DNA from: Lampris incognitus
Lineage: Eukaryota; Chordata; Actinopteri; Lampriformes; Lampridae
Direction: 5' to 3'
Assembly: GCF_029633865.1 (NCBI RefSeq)
Contig: NC_079223.1
Span: 35,753,134-35,817,133 of the forward strand
DNA length: 64,000 bases
In this document: in pieces, positions 13,401-33,558 of the stretch
Numbering within the stretch: position 1 is the first letter of the stretch
How the letters are laid out: each line of letters starts with the position of its first letter
Notes under the pieces: model-generated
Database searches by the model: none
The model's input: only the letters and a program-made list of their open reading frames with translations
What the model was told of the DNA's origin: nothing
Translations under genes and position numbers: made by a program

Positions 13401-13508
13401 CCTAACCTGTTAGACGAAAGCTTCCTGGAGTGTCCAGGCTGCCAGGCACAATACCCAACCAGCAAACACCGAGAACTGCTGGCTCACCTAGATTACTGCC
13501 TAGGGTGA
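7500..13508 (+). CDS. cep55: Centrosomal protein 55 (cep55), 3' exons
   Basis: Cep55 is a coiled-coil midbody protein that recruits ESCRT/ALIX during abscission. Eight exons, all with AG/GT edges and matching phases: 7500-7772, 8797-8847, 10030-10180, 10509-10644, 10782-10959, 11059-11121, 13039-13161, 13314-13508 (stop TGA 13506-13508). The call rests on similarity to human CEP55: ALEKNKQWVAYDQQREAY in exon 3 against human ALEKNQQWLVYDQQREVY, and the C-terminal CPGCQAQYP..HRELLAHLDYC zinc-finger-like end against human CPKCNIQYP..HRDLLVHVEYC. Most of the rest is heptad-rich coiled coil. The last internal donor is the weak GTTGGT; it is chosen because it keeps the frame. The 51-nt second exon is short and asparagine-rich (NSNSN...NNLKD) and aligns with the human NSSINNI..QLKD stretch. 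The start codon and first exons lie left of the window, beyond more than 7 kb of transposon-filled intron. Confidence 0.92.
7950..8150 (-). mobile_element. tRNA-derived SINE (family A), partial, in cep55 intron
   Basis: Reversed copy of a SINE also found at 21925-22250, 41388-41745, 45165-45450 and 61850-62020. It has the tRNA-like B box (GGTTTGAACCC, here reversed near 8080) and the tail block meaning 'aaattatgctc..taacccatcctagctgtg' (near 7990-8035). The middle of the element is missing. It lies in the intron between cep55 exons at 7772 and 8797. Confidence 0.7.
9150..9300 (-). repeat. Fish interspersed repeat with (ATGG)n tail, family B
   Basis: The block starts with a (ATCC)n run and continues through CTGCTCTCAGGGTCGCGGGG and CATCACAGGGCAAT. 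The same block recurs at 14713-14780, 27549-27695 (opposite strand, with the clearest tail), 30404-30494 and 55181-55250. Read in the orientation of the 27.6-kb copy, it ends in (ATGG)n. A short tandem tail of this kind is typical of RTE-class LINE ends and of SINEs that use them. No coding part is present, so the class is an inference. Confidence 0.6.
10339..10422. repeat. (CA)n-(TA)n compound microsatellite in cep55 intron
   Basis: A CA run passes directly into a TA run of about 50 bp between the cep55 exons ending at 10180 and starting at 10509. A shorter (GT)n tract lies at about 9829-9852. Confidence 0.95.
11157..11698. mobile_element. Foldback (MITE-like) element with ~200-bp inverted arms in cep55 intron
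   Basis: The left arm (from GTTGAATCAGTTCATCTGGA near 11159) matches the reverse complement of the right arm (ending AGGTGAACTGATTCAACTTT near 11663) for about 200 bp, with scattered differences and small gaps. The arms include ACTGACTGCAGGCATCCCC and its complement. The middle (about 11350-11480) holds a further direct partial copy of an arm. No ORF is present, so it would be a nonautonomous DNA element. A related fragment lies at about 7795-7880 and shares the outer GCATGCTCAATAATCCAGG block. Confidence 0.75.
11699..12074. other. cep55 intron sequence with no recognised feature
   Basis: Part of the long intron between the exons ending at 11121 and starting at 13039. It is A/T-rich with no convincing exon, and I see nothing conserved in it. 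Confidence 0.5.
12075..12530 (+). mobile_element. tRNA-derived SINE (family C), near full length
   Basis: The 5' part carries RNA polymerase III boxes: an A-box-like GTGTGGTGGTCTA near 12089 and a B box GGTTCAAATCC near 12132. The element continues for about 400 bp and ends in an A-run near 12512-12522. A second copy lies on the opposite strand at 42619-42900 and shares GGAACTGGGGGGAAT and the CCTCTGGTCGG-type block. It lies inside a cep55 intron. Confidence 0.72.
12735..12950 (+). repeat. End fragment of the fish repeat seen at 55.4-56.6 kb (family D)
   Basis: It contains CACCAAGTTTGGTGTCTCTATG, the CAGACACTTTTAG block and an end rich in AATAATAAT preceded by GGACCCC. The same order (CAAA/GTTTGGTTGGTCTA, CAGACACTTTTAG, GGACTCCTAATAA) is seen in the large copy at 55,440-56,590. 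Confidence 0.6.
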
Positions 13509-16500
13509 GCAGAGTCTAGCTACCATCTCTGTTATATCCAGGTCCTTTCTTATGTATGGTGTGGTCTTTATGCATACTGTATTGTAGGGAGTTGTTTAAG
13601 ATTTCACTTGATTTATTTAGTCATAAATAACTCGACTAACTTGAGATATGTATATGTTATTTGTTCCGGAAATATCCTACCTTCATCACAGATAACTTGA
13701 AATAGCAGAGGTTATGTTAATGTTATATAAAGCCTCAAAGACTTTATATGTATCCTTGTGAAAATCTTTCAAAAAAATATGTTTTTACTTGTTTATTATT
13801 TTGGTGTGTTTGCTTTAAAATCCCTCTATTGTTTAATGATTTAATTTGGCATAATTTAGAAATTGATTTAACAGTACTATTCAAATTCAGTGTGATGAAT
13901 TCCTTTTTCATATGGTGTTCAGGTGCTAGATCCTTGTCTTTCACTTCTGAAACCAGATAAATAGCTCAAAACAGATTGTGTAAGGTAATCTCCGTCCCTT
14001 ACTATTTAAGGTAGGGGATTAGTATCTCCCCTGTAGTAGTTGAGAATATGGGGCTGTAGAGGTCTGTTAATGTAGGCTTTGAAAGGGAATGTCACCAAGG
14101 GTTAACCTACAGGCTGGTATTAGGAAAAAGCTGGTGCATAATATGGTTTAGGCACAAATTTACTTACCTTTCAGGAAGTATGCATATGAAGAAACATTCA
14201 TGTAAAGTTAGTTAGTTGATTGTGTTCGAACACTTTTCCCAGTGCTTGTTATTATGGTATAATAAAGCTGTCTTCTCTTGTTATCCACTTCATTGTTATC
14301 CACTTAGTTCGAAGCTAGTGTACAAACACAGCCTTACAAGAGCCAGTCTCCCTTCACCATACCCCCCTCCCCCCATCCCACTGTCTCCAAGATATTAAGC
14401 TCCCCTGTATGCTGTTGGCACCCATGCTGTCTTTCCTAATTATATAGGGCACGATTTTCATCAACTCTTTCCTTATCCTGGCCAGGAACCTCAACAGTCA
14501 CCAGTATGTCTCTCTCACCATGTTTTTATGGATGGTAACATTCATTCTAGCCAGTTTAGGTCTCAGTCTTACCCTCTACTTTGTGTGCCATGTCAGGAAT
14601 AGCTGGCACAGGCTCTACCATCGCTCTGTTGTAGCATCACTGAAGCAGATGCCTTGTGCTAATAATGAGAGAAACAGCCATGAGTATCAGAGGTGTAGTA
14701 TCAACCACACTATCCATTCCATCCATTTTCCGAACCGCTTATCCTGCTCTCAGGGTCGCAGGGATGCTGGAGCTCAACCACACTAATGGTGTGGTATTTC
14801 AATCTACCATAATGTTACTGATGGACAGAATAATCACACTCTCCTACCTTAAGATGTTTCACAGATCCTACAGATGTGGACATCATTTAAGTCCTGTTTT
14901 CTGTGGTCCTGTTGAACATGTCCTCTCCTCAACAGTGATCATATTAGAAATCCTACAGTGCCAAAGGTCTATGCAGCAGTGCCAAAGGTATATGCAGAGT
15001 ATGTTTTAACGGCTTGTAAGTTAAAGACAATTTTTGCTAATGAATTAAGTCATTTTTTGATGGTGAATATTTTATTTTCAGTACAATGAAAGGGAACTAC
15101 CAGTGAAAAGAAAACTATGAAATCTATGTCTTGTTTACTGATAGGAATTTTAAATGTGGTATATTAATCCCTTCTTTAACTTAAACTCAACTGATACTAG
15201 TACCCACTTTTGAGAATATTGTTTTGATTCACAAAATCTGAGCAGATGTAATTTACCAGCAGATGACACATGTAAGAATAACCAATGACAACTAATTAAA
15301 CTGATTACAACTAAAAAAGTTTTCAAAGACCCTACATTTAGTTTACTACTGAAGAGAGCTCAGCTCTGATATTGTTAAAAGTGGCATATATTTTAAAGTA
15401 GCTTTTGGTCATGTCCTTCTGGCAAGGCAGAACATGTCTGCCGTTACTGCCTCCTAATCAAATTTTAGGGACAAATGGGAGTCTGTTTGCCAACAACAGG
15501 AATTAAATGCAAAGCAGTGATTTGTAACCCCACATATTCTCATAGGTGATATCTAATTTAAGTAGGCAGTATAGCCTGAAATAGCCTAGTCCATTACGTT
15601 TACATCTATTTCTATATTAATGCCATTAGATCAAAATTAGTCTACAACATGCTAGCCTGCAAGCACTCATGCTGAGTTGTCCTTCTGTCCCACTGGAGTG
15701 TGGTCACCTCAGGTGGCTGCATGTCAGCCATCTCATTAGATCACTTCTGTGTTGGTTCTTTGTGCTTTTGTTTGCCTCACTTGTAGAGACAACATGTAAC
15801 CAAACCAACCACCGTTGAAGCTAAACATGTCATAATTCTTCTGCACCTGAACTTAGTCTTGTTTCTTTTGTACAACAGTTTCTTCATTAGTCTGTCCTGT
15901 TAGGTTGCTCACCTTCATGCAAAGCCTCCCACACCCAATAAGGCACTTAAACACAGCCTCTATCATGTGGGCTACACCTCCTCTGACCTTTGCTTGGTAT
16001 TGTCATGATAGCATTATCCTTATCCTCATAAAATCATACTATTTATTCTTATGATATTTCTTTTTCTAGTTCTACATTTTTCAACGTCACTGACAACAAT
16101 ATGCTGAGGTAGAATAGGTTTTACATTTACTGTACAGCAAATACATACTCAATAGCTCTTTATAATATCGAGTTAGTTCAGGTGTTAGTTCAGTCTTGGC
16201 ATTGAAGCTAGCCCCCTGCCCTCTTGTACGGTGCAGGTCATACCTGCCATAACTCAGCCATCATTACCTATGATGGGATTGGCCCCACTAAAATGACAAG
16301 TGACTGGATTTGCATGTTAAGAAAGCTCAGGAGATTTATGACTCTTGCGTCACCGTCGTTATTGCCCCTTGGGATCCCCTTACCCATTAAGCCACTCTCT
16401 ACCTTCTGTTACGGGGAGAAAGTTGGAGCTGGAGCTTTGGTCTCATCTACTTTGTAGAGATTTTGGGATGATTCAGTAGGGCTCGTGCCACCACATTTTC

Positions 16501-16601
16501 TGGAGACCACTTTAGCTGCTCTGCTGTTCCTTCACCCATACTCTCCTGAGTGCCAATTCTGAGCTGCCAGAGAAGGGATAATCGATACAATATCGGGCAA
16601 A
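13509..16601. other. Intergenic region between cep55 and pde6c
   Basis: About 3.1 kb. It should hold the cep55 3' UTR on the left (AATAAA at 14261-14266 is a candidate signal) and the pde6c promoter and 5' UTR on the right. A family B repeat fragment lies at about 14713-14780. In human the genes ffar4 and rbp4 lie in this interval. I see no exon of either, and the longest open frames here are short and lack coding character. Confidence 0.6.
14261..14266 (+). terminator. Candidate cep55 poly(A) signal
   Basis: AATAAA about 750 bp past the cep55 stop, followed by T/G-rich sequence. Position and motif fit, but there is no transcript evidence. Confidence 0.35.
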
Positions 16602-27061
<10,460 letters not shown>

Positions 27062-27541
27062 ACCTGCCGTGGAAGCGTTTGCCTGAATGTGTTTGTGTGT
27101 ACCATATACGTATGTGTATGAGAGAAAGGATTCAGTGATTTCAGTGGAGTTATTCAACCATCTCTTTGATGTGTCCTCTCCACAGCAGAGGAGCTGCTAA
27201 TATGCAAAATTGCTCTATTTTTATAAACTCTATAAGTGCTATACATATAAGTTGATCCAGCAGGGCAGTATTATACATGTTTATTATGAATAAGGTAATT
27301 TAGAGATATTCCTGAATATAGCTCTTTGTAAAATATTTGCAATGAATGGATCTTTCCGTACTTGATCATAATACATATCTAAATGTTATTATTAGTGCAT
27401 ATTTATGTATGATATAATACATCACGAGCATTATCAATAGTGTGACGCATGTTGATAGCGGAGACTATGACTCAGCAATGCAAAAATTGGGCATGCCCTC
27501 ATTAAAAATGTATTGTTCATGTAACGGGCTCAAAATTGTCC
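27062..27541 (+). other. Probable start of the pde6c 3' UTR
   Basis: It follows the stop codon without a recognisable splice donor. It is A/T-rich with ATTAAA at about 27501. No coding potential. Confidence 0.5.
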
Positions 27542-27544
27542 CTA

Positions 27545-27697
27545 GGTGTGAATGTGTCGGCCCTGTAATGGCCTGGTGGCCTGTCCAGGGTGTCTCCCCG
27601 CCTGCTGCCAAATGACTGCTGGGATAGGCTCCAGCATCCCGCAACCTCGATTGGGATAAGTGGCATGGATAATGGATGGATGGATGGATGGATAATA
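27545..27697 (+). repeat. Fish interspersed repeat family B, with (ATGG)n tail
   Basis: This copy runs in the opposite sense to those at 9150 and 14713. It begins near GGCCTGGTGGCCTGTCCAGG, passes through TGCTGGGATAGGCTCCAGCA and ends in a (GGAT)n run at about 27672-27692. It shows most clearly that the tetranucleotide run is the element's 3' tail. Confidence 0.65.
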
Positions 27698-28307
27698 CAT
27701 TCTTAAAGTTGATGCCGTTGAAATTGACAGAAATGAGAACATTCTTGAAATGTACAATAATGTTCTCACCTTATGTCAAAGAAGCTCACTGCAAAAGAAA
27801 TTACAAATACAGTGCAGTAAATAATTTGCAGGAGAGCTCACATTATAAGTGGATCTGTGAATTATTTAAATCTTAATCAGAAGTTTTTTATGCTCGGAGA
27901 CAATGTAAATGTGTTGTCTCTTACTTCTTTTTTCAAGATGATGGTAATGCTCTCAAAATTTCAAACCTATGGCCATGGTGAATGGGTGAGAGATGTAAGA
28001 AGATTTGACTGAATTGGATTTGGTTATAAGCCATCTGGAGCCCTGAGGCTTTCCGTTTTTAAGTCCCCTGCTTACATAAAGTAAAAATACCACTTGTCCA
28101 TCTCAGAAGTCAGATGTACATGTCCATAGCATGGGGGACTTGCTGGACAGGGATGAGGCATGTGAAAATAATGCACGTGGAAACATTTGTGCAGTTGCCC
28201 GTGAGATATTGAAACCTTTGTTTAAAAATGTCAACACTTTCTCACACGCACGTCTTTCATAGACTATGAGATGAATGAATTAGCGTCTGGTGGCATAAAG
28301 CATAAGA

Positions 28308-28313
28308 AATAAA
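28308..28313 (+). terminator. Candidate pde6c poly(A) signal
   Basis: AATAAA about 1.25 kb past the pde6c stop, followed by a T-rich stretch. Other, nearer signals are possible; transcript ends would decide. Confidence 0.3.
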
Positions 28314-30332
28314 GTTTATTTTCAAAGCATGCATGGTTTGTGCCATTTAAAGTAGGTGTTCTTTTTACTCTAAAGCATATTTTAAAAACGGGCATCAGGA
28401 AGATGACCATGAAGTTTGACTTTGTTGTGTCTAAAGATAAGCCATGGTATATGGGGACAGAGGTGAACTATGATATAAAAGCCATTTAAAGCCCTAATGA
28501 GAACAAAGGTCAGTGGCTTCCTTGCCAAGGCCACTCAGTAAGGTCTCTAATAGTGTGACCATACATCACCTTTTCATCACCTTGCTGACGAGCTTACTGA
28601 AGATGATTGTATTGGTCATGAGTTCCCTTTCAAAATGTCTGGTATTCTTCCAAAGCATAAATTAACCTTTAACAGGATTGCTATGATAAACGGCCAGAAC
28701 CGGATTAGGAATGAACACGCAACTATTGTCTAAAAAATTTTTATCTTTCAAAACCAATCTTCATTCCTACCCTTTAATGCAAATGCATTCACATTAGTTA
28801 TTTTAATGAGGTTATTGTTATATTTAAGTACCGCTTACAGTTGCAATTTAAGTTGCAATGTTTTTTCAATACAGCATTTGTGTGAACCCGCTAGTCTCCT
28901 GTCTACCACGCTGTGTGCTCAGTAATAGTTTATAGTCGGCACACACCGACATGTATGCTGGGTGTTTGACATGAGTGCATGACCTCTCATTGTATCTCAT
29001 AATCCTGAGGATAACTGGCAGATGAGGTGGTGCGTCATATGGGAAGGGATATCTCTGGTTGACCTCATTTATGCACGTGGCTCCCGGCTACCTTTTCCCG
29101 CAGACCTGGAACTGTGTTAAATGTGTTCTGAGATGACTGGGGCAATCCTTAGCACAGTGGAAAAAGAAAAAAAAATCAATCAACTTGACTCATAGTAATT
29201 TTGAATCGCCCACATGTTTCATGTTCTCAGTGATAAAAGATTTTTAATAGGAAAACTGGGATTTCAATATTCCCAATCCATGCTACATGGTGATTCTACA
29301 CTTTAAATAAAATTGATTGATTGACGTTATTAAACTGCTTTACATGTACATTTCATGTTCAATTGGGGATTAAATATGTTCAATACCTTGAACAGTTTAA
29401 CACACTTGTTGAACATCCTCATTGAATTTCACCATCACCCTGACACCTTATTTCCTATGCTATGACTCAAAAAGGAGAGATTTAATTGGTCACTGCACTG
29501 ACTGTATGCATTTGTGTATAAAGTCGTAGCCCAGGGAGCCGACTGTGCTCACCACGTACGGAGAGACGTCCCCGTTCACCACGTCCTCCCTTTCCTCCCC
29601 TCTCTCTCCTGCATCTGTCACTTTGATCGTGGGCACTTTAAGGGACGGGCCGCCTCAACAGGTTTAGGGCCTCTCCCAGCTTGTTGCCCCGAGTCGGCAT
29701 TGAAACTGCCTCTGATAGGGAGGCGATCCATCCCCACGCTAGGAGACAGGAGAGGACAGCGGGACGGGGCCACGTGGGAGAAATGACAACGCAGTGGCCA
29801 TTAATCTGCAGGACAAGCCCCGAAACGGCAGCAGGGGACCTCAGCAAATGCTAATCATAGCCAACATAGCCCCCCCCCCACCACCACCACCACCACCACC
29901 ACCACACACACACACATTCTGCCTGCACTCAACTCTCAAGCTCAGAGGAAGGGGGCAGTTTCACTGTTTTCACCCAACAAGGTTTTGTTCTGGGTTGCCA
30001 CAAAAGGGAAAAGGACATATCTTTTCTTCCCTGAAAAGCGAATGATGATGAGTACATATGTTGATTTTCAGGCTGCGAGCCACATACTGTAGCTGTTACC
30101 ACCACTGTTGTCTTCCCATGGAGCCGTGGGGACGGGGTGACAGCAGGGATGCGTCACGCAACCCAGCACCTCCTAAAGTGCCACAGTACCGAGGACTTCA
30201 GTTTGCCTCGTACCTTCCTCTCTCTCTTGTTCTTTGAGGTTTTGGGGGGTTTCTACACTGCCCTTTCTTCTTCTTCCTCCTCTTCTCTATTTTTTCTTTT
30301 TCTTTGCCTCTTCATCCCTCTTGCCCATGGTC

Positions 30333-30402
<70 letters not shown>

Positions 30403-30510
30403 AATGAATATTGTGAGGGTCGTGGGGATGCTGGAGCCTACCCCAGCAGTCTGAGCAGCAAGCAGGGGGACACCCTGGACAGGCTGCCAGGGCATCATAT
30501 ATATATATAC

Positions 30511-30554
<44 letters not shown>

Positions 30555-30689
30555 ATACACACAGGGTGTTGTGATGCGTCTAGTGCAGCAGTGTGTAGTT
30601 GGAGGGAAGGTGCATGTGTTCTTCCAACCCGCTTGTGTCCTTCCTGCCCTTAGCTTGCTGCCGCTGGCTAGCCTTTGTGGCGAATAGGG
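28314..30689. other. Intergenic sequence with simple repeats
   Basis: No exon is recognised. It holds a poly-C/(CCA)n/(CA)n tract at about 29869-29915, a (CT)n tract at about 30328-30397, a family B fragment at 30404-30494 and a (TA)n-(GT)n tract at about 30497-30552. Open frames here are short or made of repeats. Confidence 0.6.
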
Positions 30690-31196
30690 AAGCATCCTAG
30701 CGTGTAAGCCTTCCCTTGCCAGTACATAGCCTCTCCTTCACCAAGACTCTTGCCAGGCCTCCCCGTGGCCACACGTGGTAACTGGGGTCTTGCGGCCCCA
30801 GGCTAACTTGGCAGGGGATCTCGGAGCAGCAGTGGGCCCCAGAGATATGGTGTGCAGGCCCACCATGGTGGACATGCCCTGGCACCTATCAACCACTGCC
30901 CCGCTGCCTTGTGGGTGAGTCTGGAAGACATAAGGCTAAGGGAGCTTACCCCAACAGAAAAGCAAGCTGTGGCGGTATGCTTCGAGGCGGTTTCCGAAAA
31001 ACTGGATTTCCGGCAGCCCCCTGCAGTTGTGAGGAGGTGCCGGTCGTCTAGGGATCCCCCTTGCCATCGGAACCATCTGCTCTACAATCAAGTCATGTGG
31101 CGTTGGGAGAAGCGCACCCCCCATGCCACTTTAAAAACCATCTCTGCGCAGGTATCTTCTGCTATCTGAGTCCTCAAAGGACCCACAAATAGAAGA
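30690..31196 (+). repeat. Unclassified GC-rich repeat-like block
   Basis: A GC-rich stretch unlike its A/T-rich surroundings. It ends in ATAGAAGAAGATGG, an A-rich end typical of retroposed fish repeats, and includes the block CACTTTAAAAACCATCTCTG. An open frame covers about 30852-31169 but shows no known domain. I suspect the 3' part of a retroposon, without proof. Confidence 0.35.
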
Positions 31197-31232
31197 AGAT
31201 GGTCATCATCGGGCACGATGGACAACCAGCAA

Positions 31233-31267
<35 letters not shown>

Positions 31268-31273
31268 TATGTG

Positions 31274-31330
<57 letters not shown>
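31233..31330. repeat. (GT)n-(TA)n-(GA)n compound microsatellite
   Basis: Three dinucleotide runs follow each other directly in the intergenic region about 150 bp left of the Tc1 element. Confidence 0.95.
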
Positions 31331-31332
<2 letters not shown>

Positions 31333-31482
31333 GAGAGAGGAACCGGCAGGTGGGCTGTTGGGACTACAGGGCTCTCGTGACTCCTCTTCCAGCCCAGGGG
31401 CCTTGACAGTGAGTAATACCCCCCACACACTCCTTCTTCTATCAGCTCCCAAACATCCCCCACAATGTCATAACTCGATGTA

Positions 31483-33100
31483 CACTACCGTTCAAAAGTT
31501 TGGGATCACATTGAAATGTCCATATTTTTGAAGGAAAAGCACTGTACTGTTCAATGAAGATAACTTTAAACTAGTCTTAACTTTAAAGAAATACACTCTA
31601 TACATTGCTAATGTGGTAAATGACTATTCTAGCTGCAAATGTCTGGTTTTTGGTGCAATATCTACATAGGTGTATAGAGGCCCATTTCAAGCAACTATCA
31701 CTCCAGTGTTCTAATGGTACAATGTGTTTGCTCTTTGGCTCAGAAGGCTAATTGATGATTAGAAAACCCTTGTGCAATCATGTTCACACATCTGAAAACA
31801 GTTTAGCTCGTTACAGAAGCTACAAAACTGACCTTCCTTTGAGCAGATTGAGTTTCTTGAGCATCACATTTGTGGGGTCAATTAAACGCTCAAAATGGCC
31901 AGAAAAAGAGAACTTTCATCTGAAACTCGACAGTCTATTCTTGTTCTTAGAAATGAAGGCTATTCCATGAGAGAAATTGCTAAGAAATTGAAGATTTCCT
32001 ACACCGGTGTGTACTACTCCCTTCAGAGGACAGCACAAACAGGCTCTAACCAGAGTAGAAAAAGAAGTGGGAGGCCGCGTTGCACAACTGAGCAAGAAGA
32101 TAAGTACATTAGAGTCTCTAGTTTGAGAAACAGACGCCTCACAGGTCCCCAACTGGCATCTTCATTAAATAGTACCCGCAAAACACCAGTGTCAACATCT
32201 ACAGTGAAGAGGCGGCTGCGGGATTCTGGGCTTCAGGGCAGAGTGGCAAAGAAAAAGCCATATCTGAGACTGACCAATAAAAGAAAAAGATTAAGATCGG
32301 CAAAAGAACACAGACATTGGACAGAGGAAGACTGGAAAAAAGTGTTGTGGACGGATGAATCCAAGTTTGAGGTGTTTGGATCACAAAGGAGAACGTTTGT
32401 GAGATGCAGAACAAATGAAAAGATGCTGGAAGAATGCCTGACGCCATCTGTTAAGCATGGTGGAGGTAATGTGATGGTCTGGGGTTGCTTTGGTGCTGGT
32501 AAGGTGGGAGATTTGTACAGGGTAAAAGGGATTCTGAATAAGGAAGGCTATCACTCCATTTTGCAACGCCATGCCATACCCAGTGGACAGCGCTTGATTG
32601 GAGCCAATTTCATCCTACAACAGGACAATGACCCTAAACACACCTCCAAATTGTGCAAGAACTATTTAGAGCAGAAGCAGGCAGCTGGTATTCTATCGGT
32701 AATGGAGTGGCCAGCGCAGTCACCGGATCTGAACCCCATTGAGCTGTTGTGGGAGCAGCTTGACCGTATGGTACGCAAGAAGTGCCCATCCAACCAATCC
32801 AACTTGTGGGAGCTGCTTCTGGAAGCGTGGGGTGCAATTTCTCCAGATTACCTCAACAAATTAACAGCTAGAATGCCAAAGGTCTGCAATGCTGTAATTG
32901 CTGCAAATGGAGGATTCTTTGACGAAAGCAAAGTTTGATGTAAAAAAAATCTTATTTCAAATACAAATCATTATTTCTAACCTTGTCAATGTCTTGACTC
33001 TATTTTCTATTCATTTCACAACATATGGTGGTGAATAAGTGTGACTTTTCATGGAAAACACAAAATTGTTTGGGTGATCCCAAACTTTTGAACGGTAGTG
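31483..33100 (+). mobile_element. Complete Tc1/mariner transposon, DD38E type, with intact transposase
   Basis: 1618 bp element with identical 27-nt terminal inverted repeats: CACTACCGTTCAAAAGTTTG followed by GGATCAC at 31483-31509, and its reverse complement at 33074-33100. A TA flanks each end (31481-31482 and 33101-33102), as expected for Tc1 target duplication. It encloses one uninterrupted transposase gene. Perfect repeats and an open gene point to a recent insertion. The DD38E spacing matches the group called Intruder, a sister group of DD34E/Tc1 known from ray-finned fish. Confidence 0.93.
31895..32938 (+). CDS. Tc1/mariner transposase, DD38E, intact (347 aa)
   Basis: A cut-and-paste transposase. 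The N-terminal paired-like DNA-binding region has a helix-turn-helix at about residues 10-50 (SMREIAKKLKISYTGVYYSL) and a GRP(R) hook near residue 59. The RNase H-like catalytic domain has WTDESKF (first Asp about residue 152), a GGGNVMVWGCFGAG glycine-rich box, QQDNDPKHTSK (second Asp) and SPDLNPIELLWEQ (Glu). Thirty-eight residues separate the second Asp from the Glu, against 34 in Tc1 and Sleeping Beauty. The four extra residues lie in the EQKQAAGILSVMEW stretch. The length of 347 aa is normal for the superfamily. There are no stops or frameshifts, and the ATG is in good context (CAAAATGG). Activity cannot be judged from sequence alone. Confidence 0.95.
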   Translation: MARKRELSSETRQSILVLRNEGYSMREIAKKLKISYTGVYYSLQRTAQTGSNQSRKRSGRPRCTTEQEDKYIRVSSLRNRRLTGPQLASSLNSTRKTPVSTSTVKRRLRDSGLQGRVAKKKPYLRLTNKRKRLRSAKEHRHWTEEDWKKVLWTDESKFEVFGSQRRTFVRCRTNEKMLEECLTPSVKHGGGNVMVWGCFGAGKVGDLYRVKGILNKEGYHSILQRHAIPSGQRLIGANFILQQDNDPKHTSKLCKNYLEQKQAAGILSVMEWPAQSPDLNPIELLWEQLDRMVRKKCPSNQSNLWELLLEAWGAISPDYLNKLTARMPKVCNAVIAANGGFFDESKV

Positions 33101-33102
33101 TA

Positions 33103-33558
33103 GGTCTTCCCTCACTTTTACATTAGATCATGTTAATTCATGTCTAAATTCACACACTACCAGCTAGTGTTTCTGTATATTTTGAAAGAAAAATATTGTG
33201 AAACATAATGTTGGAATATTTAAAAAACAATGATAACTGAATGGCATATTTCTTGACTTTGTCAAGGAATAATGTATTATTTATTACCTTCGTTGAACAT
33301 GTAGTTGTAACCTTGTAATGCTGTTCAGAAAGGTACAATATAAATAAACGTTTATTATTATTACTATTATTACGTCATAGGTCATGTAGAGTAAATAGTG
33401 AAAACATTGATGGGTTTATAGACCATTGTGCTTTTTTCACATTGAAAACTGCTTCCGTTTGCAGGTAATATTTTTAGTTGTATTATGATGTAACTTGGCT
33501 CGCTGAGAGTGAGTAAATGTTCTCTTTATTAAATCATTTGCCTGATTCTGACTGCCAG
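33103..33558. other. Intron-like or intergenic A/T-rich stretch
   Basis: No coding sequence seen. It ends in the acceptor of the short bloc1s5 exon (GATTCTGACTGCCAG). An (ATT)n-rich patch lies near 33340-33375. Confidence 0.45.

Noticed and set aside
14520-14786. Hydrophobic open frame (MFLWMVTFILASLGLSL...) as a candidate ffar4 exon
   Set aside because: It shows no GPR120 motif and runs straight into a family B repeat.
16570-16585. GGATAATCG before pde6c as a CRX/OTX site
   Set aside because: It differs from the TAATCC core, sits only about 20-30 bp from the start codon, and single short motifs are expected by chance.
29514-29786. 90-codon open frame upstream of the microsatellites
   Set aside because: Low-complexity composition, no splice context and no recognisable domain.
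30253-30562. Open frames made of RE or TH repeats
   Set aside because: They are read-through of CT/GA and CA/GT microsatellites; the same applies at 31199-31463, 36041-36497, 45505-45822 and 49452-49765.
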